Source of the DNA: Eutypa lata
Taxonomy: Eukaryota > Ascomycota > Sordariomycetes > Xylariales > Diatrypaceae
Assembly: GCA_022661535.1 (NCBI GenBank)
Contig: JAKULF010000006.1
Span: 3,963,001-4,027,000, forward strand
Reading direction: 5' to 3'
DNA length: 64,000 nucleotides
Shown here piece by piece: positions 31,903 to 43,570 of the stretch. The notes under the pieces are model-generated. The model made no database searches, was not told the DNA's origin, and was given only the letters and a program-made list of their open reading frames with translations. Made by a program: the position numbers and the translations under genes. Numbering within the stretch: position 1 is the stretch's first letter; every line of letters starts with the position of its first letter.

Positions 31903-33158
31903 ATGGCTGAGAATCAACACACTAAGTGAGTACAACACTATCGTTCTACTTATCCCATTCCCCCTTTACCAAGACGAGACTTAAGTTGCTAATGCGCTGT
32001 TCGGTAAACAGGAAGACCTATACCCTCCCTTCGGGCGACAAGATCCCAGCCATTGGTCTGGGAACCTGGCAGTCGGGCAAGAATGAGGTTTCCGAGGCCG
32101 TGAAGCACGCTCTCTCAGTCGGTACGTGTAACACTTCTTCTAACTAAACCAAAACCTCTTTATCACGCAATGGAGAAGAGAAAAACGTCGGTTGCATGAT
32201 GAGAGAAGTCCCACCACAGCAACAATGCTAACACATCCACCCCCTCTCCCCCAGGCTATCGCTACATCGACACGGCCCTGGCCTACGGCAACGAGGACGA
32301 GGTGGGCAACGGGATCCGGGCGTCGGGGGTGCCGCGGGAGCAGATCTGGGTGACGACGAAGCTGGACAACCCGTGGCACAAGCGGGTGGCGGAGGGGATC
32401 GACACCTCGCTGAAGAACCTCGGGCTCGACTACGTGGACCTGTACCTGATGCACTGGCCGAGCAGCACGCGCCCCGACGACCTGAAGAAGCACTACGACG
32501 ACTGGACCTTCATCGACACGTGGCGCGAGCTGCAGAAGCTCGTCGGCACCGGCAAGGTCCGCAACATCGGCGTCTCCAACTTCGGCATCACCAACCTGGA
32601 GAAGCTGCTCAACGACCCGTCTTGCAAGGTGCGTTTTCTCTCTCTCTCTCTCTCTCTCTTCTTTTCCTTGTCTTCTTCGTGTGTTCTTGGCTTTCCCCGT
32701 AACTTGAGGGAGATGTGAATTTGTCCAAGCGCGTTGAAGTGTGACTGACGAAATTGGGGAAAAAATAGATTAAGCCATCGGTCAACCAGGTGGAGCTGCA
32801 CCCGAACAACCCGTCGCCCAAGCTCGTGGCGTACTGCAAGGAGAAGGGGATCCACCTGACGGGGTACTCGTGCCTAGGGAGCACGAACTCGCCGCTGTAC
32901 AAGGACGAGACGCTGCTGGGGATCGCCAAGGCGAAGGGCAAGACGCCGCAGCAGGTGCTGCTGCAGTGGGGCATCCACAAGGGCTGGGACGTGATCCCCA
33001 AGTCGGTCAGCAAGGACCGCATCGCCGGCAACTTCGACATCGACGGCTGGTCGCTGACCGACGAGGAGGTCCAGAAGCTCGACAACCTCCCCGACCGCTT
33101 CAAGGTCTGCGGCGACGCCTGGCTGCCCGTCAAGGTCTTCTTCGGCGACGAGGAGTGA
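31903..33158 (+). CDS. Aldo-keto reductase (GCY1/glycerol dehydrogenase-like)
   Basis: Exons 31903-31925, 32012-32121, 32255-32628 and 32769-33158 give 298 residues. The tiny first exon encodes MAENQHTK. The AKR fold is clear: IPAIGLGTWQSG, GYRYIDTALAYGNEDEVG, WVTTKLDNP, LDYVDLYLMHWP, VRNIGVSNFGITNLEKLL, NQVELHPNNP, GYSCLGS and VIPKSVSKDRI. The catalytic tetrad is D50, Y55, K80 and H111. It should reduce aldehydes or ketones with NADPH in the cytosol. The sequence is closest in look to fungal glycerol dehydrogenase/aldose-reductase types used in glycerol, D-galacturonate or xylose metabolism; the substrate cannot be fixed from sequence. Intron 3 contains a (TC)n tract. GC-rich codons indicate solid expression. 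Confidence 0.93.
32637..32659 (+). repeat. (TC)n microsatellite in AKR intron 3
   Basis: About eleven TC units, starting 8 nt after the GTGCGT donor of intron 3. Confidence 0.85.
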
Positions 33159-33423
33159 CTCGATGACGACGACCACAACAACAACAACGATCACGGCCAT
33201 GATGGTGGTGATGCTGCTCGCTCCGAGTCTGGGGTGTCGGAGAAGAAGGTGGATGATAAAGTAAAGGCGGCATTGAGGGCGCGGTTGTAGACTTTGAATA
33301 GATAGACAGACACAGACAGAACATGCATACCCTCATGCTCGAATAGAATAGAAATCATCACCACCATCACGCACATGCATCTAGATGTCGTGATTTCCTC
33401 ATGTTTCCCATAAGATAAGATCA

Positions 33424-34116
33424 TCATAACTTCCCCTTTAGCCCCCACTGTCCATGTCCATGTCCACGTCCATCCCTCCCCGTCTGTTCCTCCAGCACAA
33501 CAGCAGCCAGACATTCCCTCAACTTCGCCGCGAGTTCGACGGCCTCGTCGTCATCGAGCTCCTCCCGCATGCCGCGCCCAAACATCGTAAAGCTCCTGCG
33601 GCTCTGCCCCAGCCCCGCCGCGCGGATCTCCGGCCGCGGTATCAGGTGGTAGTGGACGTGACCGACGACCTGGGCGGCGGCGGCCCCGTTGTTCTGCACG
33701 ACGTTCCAGTCGGGGACGCCCGTGGCGCGGACGAGGGCGCGGGAAAGCAGGCGCAGGTGGGCGCCCAGATCGGCCGCCTCCCGGGCCGTCACGTCGGTTA
33801 GACGCGCGCGGTGCGTCCGCGGACACAAGAGGATGTGGCCTCGCGCTAGGGGCATGATGTCTAGGAAGGCGAGGAGGGAGGGCGTCGAGAGGATCACGAA
33901 GGCGTGAGGGGAGAGCTTCGATGGTCGGATTCGCGGCGAGTCTGGGGGAGGCGGGTTCGAGGCTGGGAAGGGTGGGTAGAAGGCGCTTATGTTGCAGAAG
34001 GGGCACGGGTCTTCGGTGGAGGGGAGCGCTGGGTCGAATTGCTCGAGGGGTTGGGAGTCGTGCTCGAGAGGTGATGAAGAGGAGGGGGAGGGTGGGGAGG
34101 AGGAGGGAGGACTCAT
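33424..34116 (-). CDS. HIT-domain protein (nucleotide hydrolase/transferase superfamily)
   Basis: Minus-strand single-exon frame of 230 residues. After a Ser/Pro-rich N-terminus, a CPFC knuckle (residues 38-41) may bind zinc together with downstream histidines. The HIT core runs from AFVILSTPSLLAFLDIMPLA through ARGHILLCPRTHRARLTDV to NVVQNNGAAAAQVVGHVHYHLIPRP. The H-x-H-x-H triad is at 153, 155 and 157, and the middle histidine is the usual nucleophile. It likely hydrolyses an adenosine phosphoramidate or dinucleoside polyphosphate. The C-terminal extension is acidic, then Gly/His-rich. It converges on the aldo-keto reductase with 265 bp between stops. Confidence 0.88.
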   Translation of the reverse strand: MSPPSSSPPSPSSSSPLEHDSQPLEQFDPALPSTEDPCPFCNISAFYPPFPASNPPPPDSPRIRPSKLSPHAFVILSTPSLLAFLDIMPLARGHILLCPRTHRARLTDVTAREAADLGAHLRLLSRALVRATGVPDWNVVQNNGAAAAQVVGHVHYHLIPRPEIRAAGLGQSRRSFTMFGRGMREELDDDEAVELAAKLRECLAAVVLEEQTGRDGRGHGHGQWGLKGKL

Positions 34117-34922
34117 TGTTGTTGTGGTGGATAGGTAGGTAGATAGGGAGGTGGGAAGTATAGGGTGGGTTCTGATGCTGATTCTCGTTCTGGTGTAGGA
34201 TGCGAGGTGTACAGAGTGTAATAAGTGAAGTTGGGTATCCGCGAGGTTAAATGATATACGTATTCGTAGTTAATTGTAGATAAACAAGTCTACAGAATTG
34301 GTAAAGAGCAAATGCAAATGGTTGCTAGAAATTAAAATGTTGTGTAGAAACAAGCAATCTATATTACTATGAACTGATAGCTTGAAACAAGGCTCTAATA
34401 GAGAGTAAAACTGAAAACTATTTCAAGACTCGAACGCCATATGTAAACAATGGGTTGACATTGGAGATAATTAGGTACCTAAGGTAGTATGTAACGTGTG
34501 TACGGTGAAGTGTAGGTGAGCTCAAGTTGCCGAGGATAATAAGAAGGGCCTGGACCCAAAGGCTCCTCCGTATCAAGATCATAATCAAGAGTGGTGAGTG
34601 GGTCTCAGAGAGCTTCATCAGAGGCTAAGCCTGTCTTGGTAAGGTATCACTCAAGGTTCAGTGGCTCTCTGATTCTGCCATTCCGAGCCGCCCTTTTTTC
34701 TTGAGTGGGATAATTGATCGTCTTAGCAATCAGTCATCCGTCAGTCAATCATTTCTATCAATTCAATACAAGCAGCTACCGTTGATTCACCCACCGACTC
34801 AGTCACTCAGCATCGATCTTGCAATACGCCTCTTCCTTCCTTCCATTCGACAGACAGATAGACAGAAAACAACAACAACATACGAAAAGAAAACAGACAC
34901 CCACATAATACAATACGCCAAC
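34117..34922. other. Divergent promoter region of HIT and RPC10 genes
   Basis: About 800 bp without a gene. It contains GGTA/GATA tetramers at 34131-34150 and an A-rich leader with CAACAACAACA just before the RPC10 start. Confidence 0.5.
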
Positions 34923-35283
34923 ATGTCACGAGAAGCCTACCAGATCCCCACGGCGGGCGGCTCCTCAGCCCCGGGCGCCGGCACCAACTTCACGCGGGCC
35001 ATCGACCCGACCGAGGGCGCCAACATCCACTACATCTGCGGCGACTGCGGCACCAAGTTCCCGCTGCGCCGCAACGATACCATCCGGTGCAAGGAGTGCG
35101 GCTGTCGCGTGCTGTACAAGGAGCGCACGAAGAGGTGAGTTTTTTTTCTGAGTTTTTTGGATGGATTCGACGGAGACAGCAACATCATATAATGTTGTGT
35201 TTGTTATATTGTGAGAGATTTTGTAGATCTAGCATAACTAACTTTTCGGTGTAACTAGAATGGTGCAGTTCGAGGCGCGGTGA
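34923..35283 (+). CDS. RPC10: RNA polymerase I/II/III shared subunit RPABC4 (Rpb12)
   Basis: Exons 34923-35134 and 35259-35283 give 78 residues. Intron 1 has donor GTGAGT, branch ATAACTAAC and acceptor CTAG; it joins KERTKR to MVQFEAR, the invariant end of this subunit. The zinc ribbon is CGDC (C39, C42) and CKEC (C56, C59) within YICGDCGTKF and IRCKECGCRVLYK. The protein is a small structural subunit common to all three nuclear RNA polymerases. A Gly/Ser/Thr-rich N-terminus of about 30 residues is normal for moulds. The ATG at 34923 is chosen because it begins MSREAYQIPT directly after an A-rich leader. Confidence 0.95.
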
Positions 35284-35787
35284 TCGTAGTTTCGCGTGGT
35301 TGAGAGTTGAGACGGTGGATGGATGGAGGTTCTGCCGGAAGTGGGAGATGGTGTGATATGCGGTAGACGATGGATATATGGGATGTCTATTAAAATGGGA
35401 GGGCGAACGGAGACGTATGCACATAACATCATGCATCCATCCATACGAGAACCGGAATGGATAGTACATCATGATGAACGATGGACATAACTAAGTACAT
35501 ATAGTACGCATGATTACGGAGTTTGGGAGTTTGGTCAATAGCAGTAGCACATTCACACGGTGTGTTTGTGTATTTGATCTCACAAATCAGAATGGTATCA
35601 ATTACAGTACGCCGTCCCTCTATGGGTTCTTATATAACGAACAAACAAAGCGCCTTCCTTGCCTAACTTACTTGCCCCCAAAACTCCATATATCCTCGTG
35701 GGAAATAAGAGAAAACTTTTAGTCTCCTCTCATCCACAAATGCATACAGCGTAACTTGTTCCCATCTATAAACGCATCCCCTTCACC
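35284..35787. other. Convergent 3' region of RPC10 and GPN1
   Basis: About 500 bp containing both 3' UTRs; no gene is seen. Confidence 0.5.
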
Positions 35788-37075
35788 TCATTTCCTCTGC
35801 GCATGCAGGAACTTAGCGAAGCTCGCCTCGTCCATGACCGAGTCCTTGCCAGCTTCCATAGCCGCCTCATACCGAGCCTGCAGTCCCTCGCGATCATACT
35901 CATCATCGTCCGCAATGTCATCATCATCCCCATCATCACTCAGGTCCATATCATCGTCCCCATCGTCATCCGTCGGCGGCTTGACAACCCTCGCACCACC
36001 ACTACCACTCCCCGACGCAGTAGCCATAGACATGCCCTGCATCATCTTATCGAGCTCCTTCTCGCGGGTCTTCCTCTTCTGGTCCTCGCGCTCCTTGCGC
36101 TTGCGCTCGAGCTCGGGCCTGTAGTCGCGGCGGAACTCGTCGGCCTTGTCCTGGACGGCGGCGAAGAAGTCGTCGACGCCCGCGCCCGTCATGGACGAGA
36201 CGCCGACGACGCTCAGGTGGGCGTAGAACTCCTCGAGCACGAGGCTCATGGAGTTCAGCAGGCTGCTCATGTAGCCGCTGCCGCTGCCCTCGCCCTCGAC
36301 GCCGCCGAAGGCGTTCCCGGCCTCGTCGCGCGCCAGCGCCGCCTGGAACGCGTCGTAGTCGGTCATCCACTCCTTCGCGAAGCCCGCGTCCTGCACGTCC
36401 GTCTTGTTGAACACGAGCACCATCGGCAGCTTCGTCTTGTAGAGGATCGAGCACGCGTACAGCATGTTGCTCATGAAGGTGCTGGTCGAGGCCGTCCGCG
36501 GCGTGTCGATCACGTAGGCGATCACCGTCGGGAAGGAGGAGGCCAGGGACTCGAGGAGGATCTGCCCCGACGCGGACCACACAAATACTTCGATTTGACC
36601 GGCTGGTGGGAGAAAGTTAGTCAGATGGTCTCTCCGTGTGGGTAGATAAAAGCTGGTATGCGGAAGATTGAGACGTACGTGTATCCACCAGAATGTTCTT
36701 GATAACCTTCTTACTCGGGTTCTCCGGCTCCGGGGTGGTGCGCTTCTCGACCAGACCCAAGATCTGGTCTACCTTGGTCGCGAACAGGTTCAGCGAGGTC
36801 AAGATGCCGCCGTTGGGTCCCAGGTTGTACTGCTTCATGACCTCCTTGTAGTTCACCGAGTCGCGGATGTCGATGTTGCTCTCGAAAGGCACGTTCAGTA
36901 CGGCCGGGTCGAGGTTGATGACGTACGGAGGCTCCTTCTGGCCGTGCAGGTGGGCGTTGATCCGCTGCATGAAGGTCGTCTTTCCTGACCCGGCCATACC
37001 GACGCAGACGATGGCCACTGCCTCGGAGGCCGGTGGCGAAGAGGAAGCGGAAGAAGGGTCGGATGTAGACGCCAT
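35788..37075 (-). CDS. NPA3: GPN-loop GTPase 1 (Npa3/XAB1), RNA polymerase II assembly factor
   Basis: Minus-strand gene with exons 37075-36679 and 36602-35788 (76-nt intron, GTACGT...CCAG), giving 403 residues. Walker A is GMAGSGKTT (residues 26-33). The defining Gly-Pro-Asn loop is at residues 86-88 ([12 protein letters not shown]). The switch region [16 protein letters not shown] is restored across the intron. The base-recognition motif is VLVFNKTDV. The C-terminus is a long K/R/E helix ([21 protein letters not shown]), then an acidic D-rich stretch and an [15 protein letters not shown] end. It drives nuclear import and assembly of RNA polymerase II, so the convergent RPC10 neighbour belongs to the same machinery. 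A Gly/Ser insert near [11 protein letters not shown] is a variable loop. Confidence 0.95.
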
Positions 37076-39665
37076 TTTGAGGCGTTAGGGAAGTTATATT
37101 AATTGCAATCCAAGAGATGAAGTGTAGTGAAAAAAGAATTTGCTATGTCTAGAGTTGTACGAAGGAAGTCTAAGTAGATAGCAGGCCGCAGGCTGCAGGA
37201 AAATTGATTGATTACTTACCTATTGTCATTGCGGGGTGGTGGGGTAGCTTCGTAGATGTCAGCTAAAGAATGTTCTAAGCTAGGGTCGTTTTCCAAGCTA
37301 GTGGGATTACTGCAAGGGCAAGATAGCCCCCTTGAGCATATTGTGTATCTTGATGTGCATCAACTGGGTTAAATATTATTTTCAATTGATTAGAATTACA
37401 TTGTGAAAGTAGTTATACATATGTGCCGTCAATAAGCCGCGCTGATCCCATAAATCAGCCAGATAGCTAGGCTGTGATGTTAAGGGGACGTTAAGCTGTA
37501 GTGTAACTTTATGTACAGAGACAGAACAGACTCCCTCACATGCCTCATTAGAGATAGGTCCGCTTGAATAAAGATCTCCTGCTCCCCTGGAACGAATCTT
37601 CGTATGCTCACATACTAAGATATTAAGTCAAGGGTTTACGAAAAATTGAACAATAAAAGGCTGTCCCACCAGCTGTAAAACTTCATCGAGCAAGGAAAAT
37701 ACTGAACGTTGCACTAAATTCATATGCTGCTACCTTTGCTTACGTTACTTCAAAATCGGTTTCATTAATATTTGCTATGTCCACCTGTGTATTTGACTTT
37801 TTATTAGTTTATACAATTTACGCATTATCACTCACTTGTAATCTTTGTGCATCATAGGTAATATCTTGGATAAGGGAAAGGGCCCGAGTGTTGTAGATGT
37901 TGACATTGGGTAATTCAAATTCTGTGTCCATCTTCATCTGCTCACAGGAGACACTATCCAACTGTGAAATAAGGGAATGGCAATGAACTCTCCAGAGCAG
38001 TTGGTAGCTGTAACTCAAATTCATAATCCCGCATTTGGCTGAATGTTACTATTAATGATAAGATGGTGGTGGGAGAACGAATTGAACTACATTACCAGCA
38101 GCGTTGATGATTTAAATTTTTCATTATATTGATTATAGCTAATTACAACTACCTAAACGAATAATTTCGGATAGGTTCTGCATGGACTTCAACCCGTCAG
38201 TTAAGAAAGGGGTAGTCTGATATAATAAGTACGGACATGTAATATAGAGGAAGACCTGGGAACAATATTTTATATTATTGATAGAGATCTAGAAGCCAGA
38301 CCCCAGATATTAAATCCTCATTTGCCCTAATTTACCAGTGCCTTATATATAATATGCATTTATGTAACCGCACAATTAATTGGCATGTAAATACAAATTT
38401 TACTCTGAAACCGAAAACGTTATACCTTTGCAATGAGACCAATCTTTTAGTCAGGTAGTAAAGAGGTCACCACCATCTTAAGCAGCTCTGTAAGAGAAAG
38501 TGTAACAGTTAAGGGGCGTCGTTTATTTTAACAACATAATATTTACTACACGATCCCGCCCCCTTTACAGCTTTGGCATTATTGTGAATGGGAAATCATC
38601 GTCAGGCAGTGCAATGTACATTGCAAAGTAATAACAAGTGGCAAACTTATCCATTAACTTAGAAATTAATATTTGGAAAGGTTAATTTCGAGGCATCCGT
38701 CAACACGCTAAAATCTGCTTACGGTTACTTTATGAGTCGATAAGTCTTACCGGGACTTGGTTGTACAAAGGAGCAAAGAGGTAATATAGAGCTCACTTAG
38801 AGTTCGCTCCACGGCATAACAAACCTATTAATCCAAAGCCTTCCAGATACAGAAGTTGGGATCTAGTTTAGTCTAGTATTCGTCGAAATCGGGTGCCATA
38901 AAGCGAACTGCAGTGGCTATCATCTCACATAAGAGGTTATGTTGAAAGCAAATGCAGCACCAGTCACAATTTAGACCCAACAAGCGTTGATTGAGCTACC
39001 TAAGTTGTCCAACTTGTCTTGTGTAACTTCTCAGCTTATTTAATGTTCCATTAGCGGACAATTTGGACAACGTCCATCGTTCACATAAAGCTTGGTGGCC
39101 ATTATCAATACACTAGCGACCAGGCTTTCATAAGACTGCGCAGGATTAGGCTGGAAAGAGTTATATCATGCGTCCTTACGTCAGTGATTATCCTATGATC
39201 GACAATGTCAATTCCCTACAAGTCCCCAGCTGAAATGTGCAATGGCTAGGGGATGAACGGCGAGGTTGAACACCTACGCAACCTGACGTTACACAGGTAT
39301 GGTGCTGACGCCAGCGAATGTCCCATTTCAGTCAATAAACATTACGAAAGAGGAGGTTGCAGTTACTGGCTCCTGAATAAGCTTATTTCATGAGCGAGTC
39401 TCTAGGCATAATTGGGATTATGGGGTACCACATCATGCCCTAAATTTAGAGGCCATTTTCAGGGGTAAGGGCCCGGTAAGGCTGAGAACCCCCGTTACGC
39501 CTAGTCCTACGACCAGCACATTGGGATATAACTAGGAGCGTAGCTCTCGCCAATTTACTCAATTACCATGCCAGCGACCATCTCTCCCATTGGTTCTCCA
39601 CAGTACTTGAGTAGTCTCAGGATTCAATCGTCTCCGACTGCATACTTCCCTCTCCCCAGTCCATT
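37076..39665. other. Gene-free 2.6-kb AT-rich region
   Basis: Low-GC DNA without a protein-like frame. Only a 68-codon minus-strand frame near 37818-38024 has ordinary amino-acid composition, and it matches nothing I recognise. It may be decayed repeat DNA; no intact TIR or LTR was found. Confidence 0.5.
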
Positions 39666-40898
39666 ATGCGCAGCAACAGCATCTTCTCCCCCAGGGGCTG
39701 CGCCCTCACGGGTCTTTTCCTGTTCTCCGGTGCAGCAGTGCGTGCGCAGATGAAAGTCGACAGCTTCGACGGCGCCGTCACCGACGCGGAGCTGCAGTCG
39801 TTCAACGACTTCGTGGCGACGCTGGAGCCGGGCGAGAGCAACGCGGGCAACGAGTGGGCGCAGGGCCACAGCGGCGAGCATACTAAAGCCATGGGGCTCG
39901 TGTACCTGATGGCCGGGCAGCAGGCAACGCTCGATGAGATGCTGCGGTTCTGCGACGCCGTGCTGTCCGAGCGCAACGACCTCGCCGACGCGCCCGTCGG
40001 CCAGCACGAGGTCTGGACCGGCGGCGTCGACCCCGTCTGGCCGAACAACCTCGATCAGAACCCCGTCGAGACGGGCGGCGAGCAGGGCGACCCTGTGGGC
40101 CACTTGGCTAGCTGTGCGTATCTGATCCTGAAGACGGACGATCTCCACGACCAGGAAGTCACGATGGGCGACCCGCACCACTACGGCGCCACCTACCTGG
40201 AGCGGGCCAAGACGTACCTGGAAGAGGCCGACGTGGCGATGAGCGACCACATCCTGAAATCGCTCCTCGACCTCTCGGACAACAACCGCATGTACTTCGC
40301 CAAGGACTCGCCGTACATGGGAGGCAAGCCCGTGCCCTGGAACCAGCAGATGATGTTCAACTACGCGTTCCAGAACCTGCGGGCGGCGCACCACCTCCTC
40401 GCGGACAACTCGACGCTGGAGAAGACGTACGAGAGCACGATGGCCGCGAGCCTCGACTGGTTCTTCAACGGCGGCGGGGTGCGGACGGCGACGAGCGACG
40501 CGGGCAACCCCGTCTACGACTGGGGGTACACGATACCGAAGACGTCCGGGGAGGACTCGAACCACGGCGCTCTGGACGTGGCGGGCTTCTCCCGCGCGTA
40601 CATAGACGGCAGCTACGGCCTCACGGAGGAGATGATGGAGCCCTTCGCGAACACGTTCGTCGACGTCATGACCCTTGGCGGCGGCCAGTGGGCCGGCAAC
40701 GTTGAAGGCGAGAACGGGGACGGCCACGCCTCACCTACTAACTACGTCCGTGGCGGCTACCTGTTCCTGGCGGAGTTTAGGCCTGATGCGTACGAGGATA
40801 TGATGTCTGCGGATCTGCAGGTCGGGAAGACGACGAAGAGCACTGATCAGTTCTCCCGTTTCCTGTGGGTGAAGCATCAGTTGGCTAATGCGAAGTGA
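39666..40898 (+). CDS. Secreted protein of unknown function, possible alpha-toroid fold
   Basis: Single-exon frame of 410 residues with strong GC3. It begins with a signal peptide (MRSNSIFSPRGCALTGLFLF, cleavage near AVRAQM). The mature protein is rich in amphipathic helices, W and D: FVATLEPGES, AMGLVYLMAGQQATLDEML, EVWTGGVDPVWPNN, YLERAKTYLEEADVAMS, YMGGKPVPWNQQMMFNYAF, DWGYTIPKTSGEDSNHGALD and YVRGGYLFLAEFRP. The spaced helices and the conserved-looking H/D/W segments resemble six-hairpin carbohydrate-active enzymes. I cannot place it in a named family, so catalysis is inference. No transmembrane helix or GPI signal is visible. Only few cysteines are present. It stands alone. Confidence 0.8.
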   Translation: MRSNSIFSPRGCALTGLFLFSGAAVRAQMKVDSFDGAVTDAELQSFNDFVATLEPGESNAGNEWAQGHSGEHTKAMGLVYLMAGQQATLDEMLRFCDAVLSERNDLADAPVGQHEVWTGGVDPVWPNNLDQNPVETGGEQGDPVGHLASCAYLILKTDDLHDQEVTMGDPHHYGATYLERAKTYLEEADVAMSDHILKSLLDLSDNNRMYFAKDSPYMGGKPVPWNQQMMFNYAFQNLRAAHHLLADNSTLEKTYESTMAASLDWFFNGGGVRTATSDAGNPVYDWGYTIPKTSGEDSNHGALDVAGFSRAYIDGSYGLTEEMMEPFANTFVDVMTLGGGQWAGNVEGENGDGHASPTNYVRGGYLFLAEFRPDAYEDMMSADLQVGKTTKSTDQFSRFLWVKHQLANAK

Positions 40899-41145
40899 TC
40901 GAATTCTGGACTTGGTTTCTAAAGCTAGTTAGTTGTTCTTAAGATCATGTCATGCTATATATATTTCGTCGTTTTGATCATAGTTGGCATGTTACTGGAT
41001 GAGAATAAAATAATACTGTGTCGATTGTTGTCGTTCTGGAAACTCCGCCCTGCCTTAAAGTATATAGGAAAGTAACTTGATATACATATCGCGATACATG
41101 CATTTAAAACAAAAACACCGACTACAAAAATAACACATACACACA

Positions 41146-41178
<33 letters not shown>

Positions 41179-41811
41179 ATTGGCACCATCCCTTGGTCAT
41201 TTGATAGTGAACACAAGTCTGAAGCTCCCAGAATGTACAGCCAGTACAATGCAATAACTAGAAGCGTTGGGCGTGAGATGTTATATGTTCCTCACTTGCA
41301 GTGAGAATACCGCTAGGAACAGCTCTAGAATTGGCTTTTTCGACTTCGAGCTGTGCCGCACAATGGGGTTCCCATGGGTAAGTAGCGATCATCAAGTTCG
41401 CATATTTGAATCAGCTTCGTGGTGCTTAATGATTTGTAGCTTTCGACGTCTAAATAAGTAATATGCTAATATCGTAAAGTCTCCCATACAACTTGGTAGG
41501 ATATATTGTACCATTGATTCGTCGATGAATCCTTCAAACTTGAAAAGTTGCCGAAGGATGAAATTCCTTGTAATCAACCTGCTCAACGAATCTTTGCACC
41601 GCAAACTGTTCCTTTTACTCCTTAGAATCACTTCTCCTGTAGTGAAGCCAGGTCGTTAGTGTTTTCTGAATGTCCGTAGCACTAATCATCCATGGTGGTT
41701 AACGGAAAATCCGACGCCGCTATTGCCTTGTCCGTTATACCGGCTTATATACTGCCATAGAAGTATTTTTTAACTCTCGGAAGCCAATTTATAACTCACC
41801 TTGTACTTCGG
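40899..41811. other. Intergenic with (AC)n tract
   Basis: No gene is supported. It holds an (AC)15 microsatellite and the 3' region of the zinc-finger gene. Confidence 0.5.
41147..41176 (+). repeat. (AC)15 microsatellite
   Basis: Thirty bases of uninterrupted AC dinucleotide, preceded by imperfect ACACAG/ATACAC units from about 41133. Confidence 0.95.
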
Positions 41812-43570
41812 TTACTCTAATCGGCGTCTCTTTGCGGGAGGTTTATCATTGCTGTCTTCTGAGGCTAGCTCTTCGTCGATGTGTCGTAGTGATGTAAATG
41901 CTAGTAACTCCAAATGCCTCGCAATATGGTCTATGAGCTTTTCACGGCAGCGATCACTAGTTATCTCGTCCCGCAAAGGACAGTAGCGTCGATTGTAATT
42001 TATTTCATGTGTTTCGACTACAGTGGCGTCGTCATCTCCGTCACTGTCAACATTGACTGGTGTCTCTGAACCGGGTGGAATATTTTCCTGGGTAGGATAA
42101 TCCCATCCGTTTGAAACATCTTCACCGCATAGGGGGCAAACAGCGAAGCCCCGGGATGCGCGGTGTTTATTTCGTCTAAGCAATCTCTCGCATCGTTCAA
42201 TGCTTACTTTTTCCTCGTGCGCTGTGGGGTCCAGCAGATGATCACGAAGGCTTTTAGCAGTTGAATACTCCTGGGTTTCGTCACCATGTCGGCAGAACCA
42301 AACCATAGGCTTATGGATCTCCTCTGGCCAGTCGTCGGTATGTGTAGCGTCCATATGTGCAAGCCAATCCGCCTGGGAGGTGAAAAATTGGAGAGGCATG
42401 TTGCACTCTTCGGAAATGCAAACATACGGCATCAAGGCTTCCTTGCAATGTTGCCTGAAGAACTGTCAATAACTTAATTCAATGATTGTGAGTGGCAATA
42501 AGTGTCATCACCTTGAAGGTCCCTTCCAGAGTTCCCCGTTGTGCAGGACATCTAATTCAGGTCTACAGCAATGGCATTGGTGTGTTGAGGTTCTTTCTTG
42601 ATAGGGTAGTGTGGGGTATGGGCTCGTATGAACAATTGTTGGATGTGCATCAGATGTTGAGATCATAGTAACAGGCGGCTCTATCCATGTCGAGGCTGAA
42701 TAAAGGGCTGATTCATGGGCTGCGATAAAACCTGCAATCGGTGAAGATTTATTTTGTGCATTCGTATAATCTGTGTCACTCTTATATGCAACCTCCATCG
42801 GCTGTTCAGAAGACCGCTCTATTCCGTCATTACGCGAAAACTGTTGCCATAGCTGTCGGATCCCGAAAGAGTTTCCATACTCTGTGCTATTCTCGAGTCG
42901 TTGTCTTCGGAACAAGATTGACTTGGCGAGTTGGCGTTGGAATCCTTGTATAATGTTAGGATATAAGGCTTCGACAAAGTGCGACCCCACACTTTCGAGA
43001 AGGTCCTGGCGCTCTACAGTGCTTAGAGGAAATTCAAGGACTCTCCCATCAAGAAGAGATGTGGCTTCCCTTGCGATATCGGCCCTTTGTTGACATAATC
43101 TGTCTATAGCCCCCTTTACTCCATTTAGAGCTGCCTGCAAAACGAGTGGGGTTGGTGGTTGGCCAATTTTGATTTGCATATTTGGATTGCGGGCCTTGTG
43201 TTGTGATATATCGTCCTTGGGTAACCACGCCGTCAATGCTGGCAGTATTGTTCAGCAAGATCCCGACAAAATCATAGCCTATAGTTGGATACGTACCAAA
43301 GTTGGCATTCCTCCGAAGTACCCTCAGTAATCGTAGGACTACTTCATGGATATTTGAGTTAGGGTATATGCATTTATCAAAGCGAGGTCCAGCTGAGGTA
43401 TGGAATCCTAGATCCTCAGCCCAGCGTTTGAAATCTTCTATGTAATCCTGAATCTCGTTCCACTCATGTTCTCGATTTTGTGGCAATACCAAGAGCATTT
43501 TGTCTAAAAGGTCCTCGCATGCAAGCACGTTGTCATAAATGTTCCTACTGGATGACTTGGTAGGTTCCAT
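41812..43570 (-). CDS. Fungal C2H2-type protein (acuF-like zinc-finger family)
   Basis: Minus-strand gene with exons 43570-43297, 43238-42512 and 42454-41812. The two introns (58 and 57 nt, GTACGT...CCAG and GTGATG...TCAG) make one 547-residue frame. The N-terminal third (LLDKMLLVLPQ, FKRWAEDLGFHTSAG, VVLRLLRVLRR) is the helical region typical of this fungal family. The C-terminal third has fingers: MPYVCISEECNMPLQFF with WLAHMDATH, an atypical WFCRHGDETQEYS with LRDHLLDPTAH, and AVCPLCGEDV with CPLRDEITSDRC...HIARHLELLAFTSL. The protein ends with a basic KRRRLE. Databases often label these 'acuF-like', which does not imply that activity. They are numerous in mould genomes and expand with STAND genes. 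A nuclear role is likely; the target is unknown. Confidence 0.82.

Noticed and set aside
35803..36645. 280-codon plus-strand frame opposite GPN1
   Set aside because: Antisense shadow with repetitive V/L/A/R composition; it runs through the GPN1 acceptor site.
39624..40727. 367-codon minus-strand frame opposite the secreted protein
   Set aside because: V/R/H/E-rich antisense shadow with no signal peptide; the plus strand has a signal peptide and balanced composition.
41133..41176. Coding Cys/Val repeat on the minus strand over the AC tract
   Set aside because: A microsatellite translated in frame; no start context or conservation.
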